Positions 18,443 through 28,305 of a stretch of DNA of 64,000 nt are shown in pieces; position 1 is the stretch's first letter, and each line of letters opens with the position of its first letter. Location of the stretch: NCBI RefSeq assembly GCF_011089895.1, contig NZ_JAANAT010000001.1, positions 186,001 through 250,000 on the forward strand. The letters are read 5' to 3'. The notes beneath the pieces were generated by a model. The model did no database searches, was not told the origin of the DNA, and saw nothing but the letters and a program-made list of their open reading frames with translations. This stretch comes from Mucilaginibacter inviolabilis (GTDB lineage Bacteria > Bacteroidota > Bacteroidia > Sphingobacteriales > Sphingobacteriaceae). The translations under genes were made by a program, and so were the position numbers.

Positions 18443-20500
18443 ATGAAGATAAACACATATAAAATGCTTTTAGGTTTCTTATGTCTGCTATTCCCTAGTA
18501 TAAGTTATGCTCAACAAACGGTTTTGCCTATGCAACCCGACCGTTGGGCTATTCAACCTGATGGCAGTATTAAATGGACAGTCCACGGTCGGCTTCCGCA
18601 TACTGATCATATAGAAATGTCAGGCGAAAAAGTGTCTGTTTGGGTGCAGTATGGTATTGATAGCGCAGGCAGATCGTCCATTTCACGTACGGTTGTTTTC
18701 CCTACGTTCAGGATGTTGCCCGATGGTACACGCACGCATATCGACTATACCTTTCAGGATAATGAGCTACCACGTTTTTTAATCAACAATCGTCAATTAA
18801 AAACTGACTTGGCCACTGGCAAGAAAAATGGCGATCTGACCTACAATATCAAAAGCATCAGCCATAAAGGCATTATGCGGATAGTGGCCACCTCGGGCAA
18901 CCAGGCACAGGTAAAGATCGACCGAAGCATCTTCCCATCCACAGATAAGCCTATGGTGATTGAAAAAATTGTTTTTACTAACATAAGCGATAAACCGGTT
19001 AATGTTACGATGGAATACCTGAGGCGCGAGGAAAGAACCGACAGTGCCAAAAGTAAAGTAAGGCCGCATACGGTGATCATGGGCACTGTTGATCATGGGA
19101 GCAGAATGTTACAGCCGGGTGCAAGTACCTCGTTTTCGGTTTATTATTTGGCAACGGATTTTCCGGAGCAGCCAATAAAAATTAATGTAGATGCTGAGGA
19201 AATGGCTCGTGAAAAACGGATAAATACCATTTTGGCCCCTTTACAATTGCAAACACCGGATACTTTATTGAATACGGCATTTGCCTTTGCCAAGATTCGC
19301 GGAACGGAAAGTATTTATAAAACCAAGGTAGGTTATTTGCATGGCCCAGGTGGTTTGGCTTACTATGCAGCAATATGGGCCAATGATCAGGCAGAATATA
19401 TCAGTCCGTTCTTCGCGTTTTCGGGTGATAGTATTGGTAATCTTTCTGCCATGAACTGTTATCGTTTGTTTGCCAAATATATGAACTCCGAGTACAAGCC
19501 CATCCCTAGTTCCATAGTGGCAGAGGGGGATGCGGTATGGAAGGGAGCTGGTGATCGGGGCGATCAGGCTATGATTGCTTATGGTGCTTCACGTTATGCG
19601 CTTGCTTATGGACAGGCTGATTCTGCCAAAAAATTATGGCCGTTGATTACCTGGTGCCTGGAATACAGTCATCACAAACTGAATGAACAAGGTGTAGTTA
19701 TCTCTGACCATGACGAACTGGAAGGTCGTTTCCCCGCAGGCAAAGCAAATCTGTCAACAAACAGTTTGTATTATGATGCGCTGATATCTGCTGCCTATTT
19801 GGGCAAACAATTACATCAGCCCAAAACCCAGACCGATGAATATCTGAAGCAGGCTGCTGAACTTAAAGGCAATATCGAGAAATACTTTGGAGCAAACATC
19901 GACGGTTTCGATACTTACAAATACTATGAAACCAATGACGTTTTGCGCGCCTGGATTTGTCTGCCGCTCACCATGGGGATTTTCGAACGAAGCGAGGGAA
20001 CTATCAATGCATTATTTTCACCAAAGTTATGGACTGCCGATGGTTTAGCTACTCAAGCAGGTAAAGAAACCTTCTGGGATCGCTCCACTTTATATGCACT
20101 TCGTGGTGTATTGGAGGCTGGAAAAACAGAAAAAGCCCTGGATTATTTGCGTTATTACTCGCGCAGGCGGCTCCTGGGCGAGCATGTGCCTTATCCGGTA
20201 GAAGCTTTCCCCGAAGGAAATCAAAGGCACCTGTCGGCCGAGAGTGGACTTTATTGTCGCATCTATACCGAGGGCTTATTTGGCATACGGCCAACAGGCT
20301 TTGCCAGTTTTAATTGTACGCCAAGATTGCCAATGGAGTGGAATAAAATGGCAATAAATAATATACATTCTTTCGGTCATATATTCGATCTTACCATATC
20401 AAGACAAAGCAAGGATAAATTGCTGATTACTGTTAAAGAAGGTAGTAAAACAATAAAATACAAAATAAACGATGGCGATACGCAAGCTGTTCAATTGTAA
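18443..20500 (+). CDS. secreted alpha/alpha-toroid protein, candidate uncharacterised glycoside hydrolase
   Basis: About 685 residues from the ATG at 18443, giving a signal peptide ending SYAQQ; a GTG nine bases earlier is the alternative. Residues ~25-260 look like a beta-sandwich and ~280-620 like a six-hairpin toroid. Conserved acidic blocks shared with its close paralogue at 44608 are IWANDQAEYI, VAEGDAVWKGAGDRGDQAMIAYGA, DELEGRFPAGKANLSTN, KYYETNDVLRAW and EAFPEGNQRHLSAESGLYCR. I cannot place it in a numbered family. It sits among pectin-type hydrolases and probably cleaves a side chain or exposed sugar of the same polymer. Confidence 0.65.
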   Translation: MKINTYKMLLGFLCLLFPSISYAQQTVLPMQPDRWAIQPDGSIKWTVHGRLPHTDHIEMSGEKVSVWVQYGIDSAGRSSISRTVVFPTFRMLPDGTRTHIDYTFQDNELPRFLINNRQLKTDLATGKKNGDLTYNIKSISHKGIMRIVATSGNQAQVKIDRSIFPSTDKPMVIEKIVFTNISDKPVNVTMEYLRREERTDSAKSKVRPHTVIMGTVDHGSRMLQPGASTSFSVYYLATDFPEQPIKINVDAEEMAREKRINTILAPLQLQTPDTLLNTAFAFAKIRGTESIYKTKVGYLHGPGGLAYYAAIWANDQAEYISPFFAFSGDSIGNLSAMNCYRLFAKYMNSEYKPIPSSIVAEGDAVWKGAGDRGDQAMIAYGASRYALAYGQADSAKKLWPLITWCLEYSHHKLNEQGVVISDHDELEGRFPAGKANLSTNSLYYDALISAAYLGKQLHQPKTQTDEYLKQAAELKGNIEKYFGANIDGFDTYKYYETNDVLRAWICLPLTMGIFERSEGTINALFSPKLWTADGLATQAGKETFWDRSTLYALRGVLEAGKTEKALDYLRYYSRRRLLGEHVPYPVEAFPEGNQRHLSAESGLYCRIYTEGLFGIRPTGFASFNCTPRLPMEWNKMAINNIHSFGHIFDLTISRQSKDKLLITVKEGSKTIKYKINDGDTQAVQL

Positions 20501-20513
20501 ATAATTTAAACCT

Positions 20514-21356
20514 ATGAACTCATTTTTTAAATATATGCTGGCTATTGTATCGGCCATTGTCGCGCAAAGTGCATTTGCGCAAACCCATCAACTGGAAAAA
20601 CTCTGGGAAACAGATACGGTGGTAAGGGTTCCGGAATCGGTTTTGCCTGATCTTAAAAAAGGCGTCCTGTATGTATCCGAGATTGACGGCAATCCCAATG
20701 CGATAGATGGCAAAGGCGGTGTAGCCAAAATTGGTTTAGATGGTAAAATCATCGATCTGGATTTTACCACCGGTTTAAACGCACCCAAAGGTTTGGGAGG
20801 ATTTGGTAACGAATTGTATGCCGCTGATTTGTCGGAAGTGGTGGTTATTGATATGAATACCGGGAAGGTAAAAAACAAAATAGTCATTGACAGCGCAAAA
20901 GCCCTTAATGATATTACGGTAGACGATAAAGGAGTAGTGTATGTATCTGATAGCAAAACCAAAAAGATCCACCGGATTGAAAAAGGAAAGGTGAGCACAT
21001 TTTTAACAAACATAGGAGGAGTGAACGGTCTTAAAGCTGTAGGTGCTGATCTTTATATACTGGGCGGACAAAAATTTATGAAATCTGATAGTAAAGGGAA
21101 TTTAACTCCTATTACTACGCTCAATTGTGGCGGCGATGGGCTTGAGCCTGTTGGTAATGGCGATTTTCTGATCACTTGCTGGTCAGGCCATATATTTTAT
21201 GTGACTGCTAGCGGTAAAATTGAAACATTACTGGATATGCAGGATAAAAAGGTAAACACTGCCGATCTGGCTTACGATGCTGCGAAGCATATTTTATATG
21301 TACCTACCTTTTGGGGTAAAAAAGTGATGGCTTATAAACTAATAACAACCCAATAA
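20514..21356 (+). CDS. SMP-30/gluconolactonase-like beta-propeller, periplasmic
   Basis: 280 residues with a signal peptide ending AFAQT and NHL/SMP-30-type propeller blades (DITVDDKGVVYVSDSKTKKIHRIEKGK, GGVNGLKAVGADLYILGG, DLAYDAAKHILYVPTFWGKKVMAYKL). SMP-30-like proteins include lactonases that open aldonolactones. Here that would follow oxidation by the PQQ-type dehydrogenase earlier in the operon, since PQQ oxidation of an aldose yields a lactone. That link is inference; some family members have no lactonase activity. The gene lies 13 bp after the toroid gene and 1 bp before the GH95 gene. Confidence 0.65.
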   Translation: MNSFFKYMLAIVSAIVAQSAFAQTHQLEKLWETDTVVRVPESVLPDLKKGVLYVSEIDGNPNAIDGKGGVAKIGLDGKIIDLDFTTGLNAPKGLGGFGNELYAADLSEVVVIDMNTGKVKNKIVIDSAKALNDITVDDKGVVYVSDSKTKKIHRIEKGKVSTFLTNIGGVNGLKAVGADLYILGGQKFMKSDSKGNLTPITTLNCGGDGLEPVGNGDFLITCWSGHIFYVTASGKIETLLDMQDKKVNTADLAYDAAKHILYVPTFWGKKVMAYKLITTQ

Positions 21357-21357
21357 T

Positions 21358-23937
21358 ATGGAGCTTACTAAAGTTCAGTCTATTAAAAATTACCTGATTA
21401 TCCTCTGCCTGGTGAATGTTGGTATAGCATCTGCGCAAACACAAAGCAACGATCCTTATTTAAAACTATGGTATGATAAACCTGCTACTGCCTGGGAAGA
21501 GGCTTTGCCATTAGGTAATGCTACTACGGGTGCCATGATATTTGGTGGCGTAAGCCAGGAACATTATCAGTTGAATGATCATAACCTGTGGTCGGGTTAT
21601 CCGCAATCGGGTAATAACCCGCAAGGGCTAGAGTATCTGCCACAGGTACGAAAGGCTGTATTTGATAACGATTTTGATAAGGCGGCCGATCTATGGAAAA
21701 AACATTTACAGGGCCCATATACTGCCCGTTATTTACCACTGGGCGACCTATACCTCAATTTTAATGTTGCAGATAGCACGCACTACTATCGTGACTTGAA
21801 CTTAAATGACGCGGTTTCAACCGTAAAATATGAGGCCAATGGTGTACACTACACCCGTGAAACCTTTATCAGTTATCCGGATAAAGTAATGATGATACGT
21901 ATTACAGCCGACAAAAAAGGTGTTATTGATTTTACCGCCAGTCTGCAAAGCAAACTGCGTTTTTCTGTGGCAAACGATGGTAATGGTAAACTTATATTAA
22001 AAGGGAAAGCTCCAAGTTATGTAGCCAACCGCGATTATGAACCACGACAGGTGATTTATGATGAGCCTAAAGGTGAAGGAATGAATTTCCAAATCAACCT
22101 AAAGATCAAAAGTGATGGCGGGCATGTAGAAGCTGTTAATAATACTTTGCAGGTTAGCGGGGCCAACGGGGTGATTATTTATTTAACCGAGGCTACCAGT
22201 TTTAATGGTTTTAACAAATCGCCGGGGTTGCAGGGTAAGGATCCTGCTATTGAAGCTAATGCAGGCTTGCTTACTGCATCCCAAAAAACATATGAGCAAC
22301 TTAAACAACGGCATGTAGCAGATTATCAACAGCTATTTAAGCGGGTGAGCTTTAATTTAGGTGCCGATGTCGACATGGTAAAACAACCTACAGATCAAAG
22401 GCTCCGGAATTTTAGTGTAACTAATCCTGATAAACAATTACAAACACTGTATTATCAGTTTGGGCGTTATTTGCTTATAGCCAGCTCCAGACCGGGCAGT
22501 GCCCCCGCCAATTTGCAGGGTATCTGGAATAACCAGGTATCGCCACCATGGGGTAGTAATTATACAACCAATATCAATACTGAGATGAATTATTGGCTTG
22601 CCGAGAATACGAATCTATCGGAATGTCACAAACCTTTATTTAATTTTTTGAAAGAACTTGCCATAAATGGCGCTATCACCGCTAAAGAGAGTTATAACAT
22701 TCAGGAAGGTTGGGTTGAACATCATAACAGTGATATATGGGCCAAAACATCAACCGTTGGAGGTTATGACCATGATCCTAAGAGTTCGGTGAAATGGTCG
22801 GCATGGCCAATGGGAGGGGCCTGGATGAGCTTGCACCTGTATGATCATTACTTGTTTACCGGCGATAAGGCGTTTTTAAGTAAAACCGCTTATCCAATTA
22901 TGAAAGGTGCTGTGCAGTTCATGCTGCATTGGCTGGTAACCGATCCTAAAACAGGTTACCTTGTAACCAATCCCTCTACATCGCCCGAGAATACCATCAA
23001 AATTAACGGTAAGGAATATTTAGTAAGTATGGCCTCCACCATGGACATGTCTATTATTCGAGAACTGTTCCAAAGTTGTATTAGTAGCGCATTGATATTG
23101 GATGTAGATAAGGTTTTTGCAGCACGGGTAAAAGCGGCTTATGATAAATTGTATCCATTTCATATTGGCAAACACGGACAATTACAAGAATGGTTTCAGG
23201 ATTGGGATGATCCGGCGGATACCCATCGGCATATATCACACCTGTTCAGTCTGTTTCCTGGCAGGCAAATCTCTGTGTTTAATACACCGGAATTGGCGGC
23301 CGCGGCTAAACAGTCTATGATATACAGGGGAGATGTAAGCACAGGCTGGTCTATGGCCTGGAAGGTGAACTGGTGGTCGCGCATGCATGATGGTAATCAC
23401 GCTTATAAGATACTAGGCGCCGCATTTAACTATATGGATCCGGTACAGAAAAAAGAACAGATGAGCGGCGGTGGTACCTATCCCAATTTGTTCGATGCGC
23501 ATCCACCTTTTCAGATCGATGGAAACTTTGGCGGAACGGCCGGTATGACCGAAATGCTGCTGCAAAGCCAAAATGGGGAAGTAGAACTTTTGCCTGCTTT
23601 ACCTGATGCCTGGGCCAATGGCAGCATCAGAGGCATTAAGGCCCGCGGCAATTTTGAAATAGCTATTGATTGGAAAAAAGGTAAATTGACTAAAGCGCTC
23701 ATTAAATCAAACCAGGGAGGCAATTGTCGGCTTCGGACGCCTATCCCGGTAAAAGTAGTTGAAGTAAATAATAAAGCTGCTGTTGGCGACAATAGAAATA
23801 TATTGAATACGCCACCCAAAATACCAATATATAAAAAAGCTGATGATGTTAAACTAGTGGATATCAGTTTTAATAAAGGTTATGAAATTGACTTTACCAC
23901 TCAAAAAGGTAAAACCTACACCATTATACCTCAATAA
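21358..23937 (+). CDS. GH95-family alpha-L-fucosidase/alpha-L-galactosidase
   Basis: 859 residues, exported. N-terminal beta-domain with the family opening LWYDKPATAWEEALPLGNATTGAMIFGG and NDHNLWSGYP. The (alpha/alpha)6 catalytic part carries TTNINTEMNYW (paired asparagines), NPSTSPEN (candidate acid glutamate) and QIDGNFGGTAGMTEMLLQS (aspartate), followed by VELLPALPDAW. GH95 enzymes invert and remove alpha-1,2-fucose or alpha-L-galactose from polysaccharide side chains such as fucosylated pectin or xyloglucan. The 3' end overlaps only upstream alternative starts of the GH31 gene. Fucose versus L-galactose specificity cannot be read from the sequence. Confidence 0.93.
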   Translation: MELTKVQSIKNYLIILCLVNVGIASAQTQSNDPYLKLWYDKPATAWEEALPLGNATTGAMIFGGVSQEHYQLNDHNLWSGYPQSGNNPQGLEYLPQVRKAVFDNDFDKAADLWKKHLQGPYTARYLPLGDLYLNFNVADSTHYYRDLNLNDAVSTVKYEANGVHYTRETFISYPDKVMMIRITADKKGVIDFTASLQSKLRFSVANDGNGKLILKGKAPSYVANRDYEPRQVIYDEPKGEGMNFQINLKIKSDGGHVEAVNNTLQVSGANGVIIYLTEATSFNGFNKSPGLQGKDPAIEANAGLLTASQKTYEQLKQRHVADYQQLFKRVSFNLGADVDMVKQPTDQRLRNFSVTNPDKQLQTLYYQFGRYLLIASSRPGSAPANLQGIWNNQVSPPWGSNYTTNINTEMNYWLAENTNLSECHKPLFNFLKELAINGAITAKESYNIQEGWVEHHNSDIWAKTSTVGGYDHDPKSSVKWSAWPMGGAWMSLHLYDHYLFTGDKAFLSKTAYPIMKGAVQFMLHWLVTDPKTGYLVTNPSTSPENTIKINGKEYLVSMASTMDMSIIRELFQSCISSALILDVDKVFAARVKAAYDKLYPFHIGKHGQLQEWFQDWDDPADTHRHISHLFSLFPGRQISVFNTPELAAAAKQSMIYRGDVSTGWSMAWKVNWWSRMHDGNHAYKILGAAFNYMDPVQKKEQMSGGGTYPNLFDAHPPFQIDGNFGGTAGMTEMLLQSQNGEVELLPALPDAWANGSIRGIKARGNFEIAIDWKKGKLTKALIKSNQGGNCRLRTPIPVKVVEVNNKAAVGDNRNILNTPPKIPIYKKADDVKLVDISFNKGYEIDFTTQKGKTYTIIPQ

Positions 23938-23941
23938 CGAA

Positions 23942-26092
23942 ATGAAAATTCTGAAGTGTTTTTTATTGTTTTGCTTATATTTAAGTTCTGCTGATATACT
24001 CAATGCTCAATCTATCACCTGGACAGAAGTTGAACCGGGAATATGGAAGGGAGTGATCGGTAAGCCCGAAGAGTTTGATCTGTTGGGAGTTGCGGGTGTA
24101 AAGCCGTATCATACTGGTTTGCAACAGATGCCTGCAGCAACTTTTCCGCTGGCACAGGATGAAATTATAGGTCGCATCCATGATAGTAAAACCTATCTTC
24201 GTTTTCCGTTAGAGAAAAAAGAGCAGATATTTGGTTTTGGCTTGAATTTTCAAACGGTATTTCAGCGTGGTAAAGTACTCACCTTGCATGTAGATAATTA
24301 TGCCGGAAAGGATAATGGCCGTACTCATGCGCCTACACCATTCTATGTATCATCAAACGGATATGGCGTATTCATCAATTCGGCCAGATATATCAATGTG
24401 TATGCTGGCACAGCTGTAAGGCGGGACAGTAAAACAGCTCCGGATGTAAAAGATAGAAATTTAGACAAAACATGGAACTCACATCCTTACTCAGATGGGG
24501 TTGAAATGTTGGTACCTGCAGCAGGTGTGGAGATTTATGTATTTGCCGGTCCAACAATGTTAGATGCTGTACGACGTTATAATTTGCTGAATGGTGGTGG
24601 CTGTCTGCCACCGCGTTGGGGCCTGGGTTTTACTCAGCGCATGCAGCGTTTAACCGATGCGCAGGGCGTGGCTGCGGAGGCGCAGGCTTTTGAAGAAAAA
24701 GATTATCCGCTGGATTTTATTGGACTTGAACCGGGTTGGCAAAGCAAATCATACCCCTGTACTTTTGAGTGGGACAAAACCCGCTTCCCTGATCCTAAAA
24801 CGCTGGTGCTGGATATGCTGAAAAAAAATATCCGGCTAAACTTATGGACAAATCCCTATGTGTCGCCCGAAGCTTCGGTTTATAAAAGTATTTTGCCCTA
24901 CAGTGGCTCGCATACCGTTTGGAATGGTATCGTTCCTGATATTAGCATGCCCGAGGCCCGGAAGATATTTTTTGGTGAACTGGAAAAAGGCAAAATAGAT
25001 ATCGGTGTTAGTGGCTATAAAATGGATGAAGTTGATGGTGGCGATAATTATTTATGGCCTGATGTAGCTGTTTTTCCTTCAGGGCATGATGCCGAACAAA
25101 TGCGTCAGACCTACGGACTTATGATGCAACGTTATACCAGCGAAATTTATCATAGTCGTAATCAGCGTACTTTCGGATTGGTTCGCGCATCCAATGGTGG
25201 TGGTGCATCATTTCCTTATGTAATATATAACGACTATTACGACCATCGCGATTTCATAACAGCATTAGTGAACAGTGGTTTTGCAGGGGTATTATGGACT
25301 CCAGAAGTACGTTCATCTAAAACAGCCGAGGAATGGCTACGCAGGTTTCAATCAAATGTGTTTTCACCTATGGCTATGATTAATGCCTGGGCCAGCGGTA
25401 CCAAACCATGGTCGTTTCCAGAGGTTGCCGAACAGGTAAAAACAATGGCCAATTTGCGTATGCAGATGATGCCCTATTGGTACAGTGAGTTTGCTAAATA
25501 TCATTTTGAAGGTATTCCGCCATTTAGAGCTATGTACCTGGAAGACGGTTTTACAAATACCGAAACCAAAAGCGAGAACAAAAAAGTAAATCTGGAAGAA
25601 AATCCTTATGAAGAAGCTGTAACCAAAGAAGTAAAGGATCAGTACATGGCAGGGGAATACTTATTGGTGGCACCTATGTTTGCCGGACAAATCAGCCGTA
25701 AAGTAATATTGCCGAAGGGTAAATGGTATGACTTTTATACTGGAAAATATGCTGGTAATGGCGAGATAATCAACGTAACGCCTGGTTTGGATAAGATACC
25801 TGTATACGTAAAGGATGGGGGTATAATACCTATAATGCCGGTAATGTTGCATGCGCCAAAAGCAGGGCAAAAGGTTGATATAGAGGTGAGGTATTATGGT
25901 GAACAACCAGGTACCTATTCATTATATGATGATGACGGCGAAACCTATAACTATGAAAAAGGAAATTATACCTTTCGTAAGATCACTGTAAGTAAACTGA
26001 ACGGAAAACTAAGAGGCGCAATTACCCCGGCTCCAAAAGATAAGCCAGATAATGTAGGTAAAGTAACTTTTAAAGCGATGACAGAACTTTAG
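23942..26092 (+). CDS. GH31-family glycosidase (alpha-xylosidase/alpha-galactosidase-like)
   Basis: About 716 residues from the ATG at 23942, which gives a signal peptide ending LNAQS and avoids a 56-bp overlap with GH95 implied by the frame's upstream ATG at 23882. GH31 barrel motifs are PPRWGLGFTQRMQ, YPLDFIGLEPGW, FPDPKTLVLDMLKKNIRLNLWTNPYV and the nucleophile region SGYKMDEVDGG. Later come LVRASNGGGASF, YNDYYDHRDF and FAGVLWTPEV, in place of the usual WSGD region. The C-terminal beta-domain includes YSLYDDDGETYNYEKG (DUF5110-like). It should retain alpha-glycosidase action on a side-chain sugar and is the last gene of the locus, before a terminator. Confidence 0.9.
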   Translation: MKILKCFLLFCLYLSSADILNAQSITWTEVEPGIWKGVIGKPEEFDLLGVAGVKPYHTGLQQMPAATFPLAQDEIIGRIHDSKTYLRFPLEKKEQIFGFGLNFQTVFQRGKVLTLHVDNYAGKDNGRTHAPTPFYVSSNGYGVFINSARYINVYAGTAVRRDSKTAPDVKDRNLDKTWNSHPYSDGVEMLVPAAGVEIYVFAGPTMLDAVRRYNLLNGGGCLPPRWGLGFTQRMQRLTDAQGVAAEAQAFEEKDYPLDFIGLEPGWQSKSYPCTFEWDKTRFPDPKTLVLDMLKKNIRLNLWTNPYVSPEASVYKSILPYSGSHTVWNGIVPDISMPEARKIFFGELEKGKIDIGVSGYKMDEVDGGDNYLWPDVAVFPSGHDAEQMRQTYGLMMQRYTSEIYHSRNQRTFGLVRASNGGGASFPYVIYNDYYDHRDFITALVNSGFAGVLWTPEVRSSKTAEEWLRRFQSNVFSPMAMINAWASGTKPWSFPEVAEQVKTMANLRMQMMPYWYSEFAKYHFEGIPPFRAMYLEDGFTNTETKSENKKVNLEENPYEEAVTKEVKDQYMAGEYLLVAPMFAGQISRKVILPKGKWYDFYTGKYAGNGEIINVTPGLDKIPVYVKDGGIIPIMPVMLHAPKAGQKVDIEVRYYGEQPGTYSLYDDDGETYNYEKGNYTFRKITVSKLNGKLRGAITPAPKDKPDNVGKVTFKAMTEL

Positions 26093-26136
26093 GTATACAT
26101 TGATGCACCTGCAGTTTTACCAGACTATATAATGTT

Positions 26137-26167
26137 AAAGCCATTGGATTTACCCGGTGGCTTTTTT
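26137..26167 (+). terminator. rho-independent terminator of the pectin-type locus
   Basis: AAAGCCATTGG (26137-26147) pairs with CCGGTGGCTTT (26154-26164), 11 pairs including two G-T, followed by TTT. It lies 45 bp after the GH31 stop. Confidence 0.8.
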
Positions 26168-26324
26168 GTTGGACTGACCAAAGTCTTTGTGAAAACTTCT
26201 TTTACCGCTTTTATTGAGTCTTTCACCGATAAGTAAGTATCATCCACTCTTTTTGCTTTGCCATTGCTTTGTCACCGTTTTACATTTGTTAAAATGTTTT
26301 AAGTGGCTAATCGTCCTTACTGTT

Positions 26325-26987
26325 ATGGAAAATAATTACTTTATACTAAACCCAACAAACTCCACTATACCTGATCAGGAGCAAGAGCTTGCTATTATGT
26401 TTCTGGATATCCGGAACTTTACTGGACTGATGGAATCACAGCCAGGCCAAACCGTTATACAGATTGTTCGACGGTTGTTCACAGCTTTTGGCCAAATTGT
26501 GAAAAAATTCGAAGGCAGGGTGGTAGAAATTGCCGGCGATAGTTTGTATATAGTATTTGGTTTACAAACTGAACTTAAGGTAGCTGTGAATAATGCATAT
26601 CAAGCAGCCAAAGTAATGTTTCATACGGTTAACCTTTTTAATGAATCTTATGCCGAACCCTATTATGGCGGCCCACTCGAAATAGGCATGGGTTTACACG
26701 CCGGAAAAGTTTTCGTGGGTGAGTTCGGTTTGGATAATGCGCCGCAATTGTCGGTTATGGGTTTACCTGTCAACATTGCCTCCCGACTCCAAGCTAAGAC
26801 CAGGGAACTGGATAATGATCTGATCATTTCAGAAGATGCATATCAATTGCTGGTTAATGAACAGGACATTGTTCAGCAACAAACTGTGCAATTGCAAGGA
26901 ATTAGGCATGAACAGCAGGTGCGTTTAGCCGGCAAATCATATGGTATTCAACAGAATCTAGAATATTTACTGGCCATCTCTGGTTAA
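26325..26987 (+). CDS. class III adenylate/guanylate cyclase catalytic-domain protein
   Basis: 220 residues from the ATG at 26325 (the frame opens earlier at a TTG, 26214, with no support). It is nearly all one cyclase homology domain: metal aspartates D28 (AIMFLDIRNFTG) and D72 (EIAGDSLYIVFG), and transition-state N150 and R154 (VNIASRL). The two purine-specificity positions are E68, where adenylate cyclases have lysine, and S143, where they have Asp or Thr. Glu plus Cys/Ser is the guanylate-type pattern, so cGMP is a real possibility. No membrane or sensor domain is attached. It stands alone between the two loci. Confidence 0.85.
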   Translation: MENNYFILNPTNSTIPDQEQELAIMFLDIRNFTGLMESQPGQTVIQIVRRLFTAFGQIVKKFEGRVVEIAGDSLYIVFGLQTELKVAVNNAYQAAKVMFHTVNLFNESYAEPYYGGPLEIGMGLHAGKVFVGEFGLDNAPQLSVMGLPVNIASRLQAKTRELDNDLIISEDAYQLLVNEQDIVQQQTVQLQGIRHEQQVRLAGKSYGIQQNLEYLLAISG

Positions 26988-27244
26988 TACTAGACCTAAT
27001 TAAAAGTCTTTCAACCCATAATAAGTGCATGCTTACAGCCGGTGAGCTTATATTACCGTTGTAATTGGCAATCTGCATTGACAACGCTATTCCTTATTCA
27101 CAGAAATTCTTTCTGCTTCCCGCCAAATAACTTCCGAAAATAATTAATTAATGATGAGTCATGAAAAGTAGTTCTATGAAGCTGTTTTTTATGGCTAAGT
27201 CTTTGAAAATATAAGGTTCATTCAGTTGAATGTTTACCAATGTT

Positions 27245-27313
27245 AAATAAAATACTAAAATAGATTAATTTTTGTATAGTATTTGTAAACTAACAGTGTA
27301 GTATTTATATTTG
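27245..27313 (+). promoter_or_regulatory. promoter with three GTATTT-motif sites for the phosphoesterase operon
   Basis: Sites: AAATACTAAAA inverted (27250-27260), TATAGTATTTGTAAAC (27275-27290) and GTAGTATTTATAT (27298-27310). A promoter overlaps them: TTTG at 27282-27285, a 20-bp spacer, and TATATTTG (full TAnnTTTG) at 27306-27313. The ATG follows at 27352. The motif matches the sites before the susC-type gene at 34248 and phnA at 39338, so these three units are probably controlled together. Confidence 0.7.
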
Positions 27314-27351
27314 ACATCAGTAAACCCAATTTCTTAGCAATACCAAATTAT

Positions 27352-28278
27352 ATGAAAAGACGGGATCTAATCAAAAAGATCGGGCTGGCTACAGGAGCAG
27401 TAGCATTAAACAATGTTGTTGTTGCTTCTTCCCTTAATTCAGAGCAGAAAAAGAAAAAGGTCTTGAAAATAGCACACATTACCGATGTGCACATACGACC
27501 TGAATACAATGCTGTTGTCCGTTTTAAAAAGTGTTTGGAAATGATCAAAAAAGATAAGGTCGATCTGATCCTTAATGGTGGCGACTCTATATATGCGGCC
27601 GATTACGATGATATTAAAAAAGAGCGTGTGATTGAATTATGGAACTGTTGGAAAGATAGCACCTCCTTAGTTAAAGAAATTCCAATGTATAGCGTTCTTG
27701 GAAATCACGACATGTGGTGGCAGGGTAAGGGAGATGAGTTTTTTGGTAAACCGGGTGTACTTAAAATGTTGGGCCTAAAGAATAGTTATTACAGTTTTGA
27801 TAAGAATGGATGGCACTTTATTATGCTGGACAGTAATCACCCCAAAACACCAGGGATGTTGGATGAAGAACAATGGAATTGGTTTGTGCAGGATGTACAA
27901 GCCAGCAACGGTAAGCCAACGTTGATTATGTCACATTATCCGCTTCTGAGCTGCACTGGTATCGTTGATAATAAGCCGGATTTTATTGGCCCGTTTAAAG
28001 TAAGTGGTAGCTATAATCATTTGGATATTATGAAGTTTATTGAGGTGTTCAATAAAAATAAGAATATCAAAGTTTGCCTGAGCGGACACATTCATTTGTT
28101 AGATAAAGTATGGTATAACGATGTAAGTTATTTGTGTAATGGTGCAGCCAGTGGTTTCTGGTGGGAACCGGGTGATGATGGTAAAAGCTCTTATAAGCAA
28201 ACTGTGCCCGGCTACTCCTTATTGAACCTATATAGCGATGGCAGTTTTGATGATGAATATATTAAGTACGAGGCCTAA
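27352..28278 (+). CDS. Tat-exported metallophosphoesterase
   Basis: 308 residues with a twin-arginine signal (MKRRDLIKKIGLATG). The calcineurin-type dinuclear metal motifs run in order: ITDVHIRP, LNGGDSIYAAD, LGNHDMWW, MSHYPLLS and LSGHIHLLD. Such enzymes hydrolyse phosphomono- or diesters. It starts a tightly spaced five-gene operon (gaps 7-27 bp) with a second metallophosphoesterase, two alkaline-phosphatase-superfamily proteins and a GH29. Its promoter shares sites with the phosphonate operon, so removal of a phosphate or phosphonate ester in the periplasm is the inferred role. Confidence 0.88.
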   Translation: MKRRDLIKKIGLATGAVALNNVVVASSLNSEQKKKKVLKIAHITDVHIRPEYNAVVRFKKCLEMIKKDKVDLILNGGDSIYAADYDDIKKERVIELWNCWKDSTSLVKEIPMYSVLGNHDMWWQGKGDEFFGKPGVLKMLGLKNSYYSFDKNGWHFIMLDSNHPKTPGMLDEEQWNWFVQDVQASNGKPTLIMSHYPLLSCTGIVDNKPDFIGPFKVSGSYNHLDIMKFIEVFNKNKNIKVCLSGHIHLLDKVWYNDVSYLCNGAASGFWWEPGDDGKSSYKQTVPGYSLLNLYSDGSFDDEYIKYEA

Positions 28279-28305
28279 TTAATTAAAAATATAACCCTAA
28301 CTGAA

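Noticed and set aside
23882..23941. Upstream start of the GH31 gene adding 20 residues inside GH95.
   Set aside because: The ATG at 23942 gives a clean signal peptide; the extension would place lysine-rich sequence before it.
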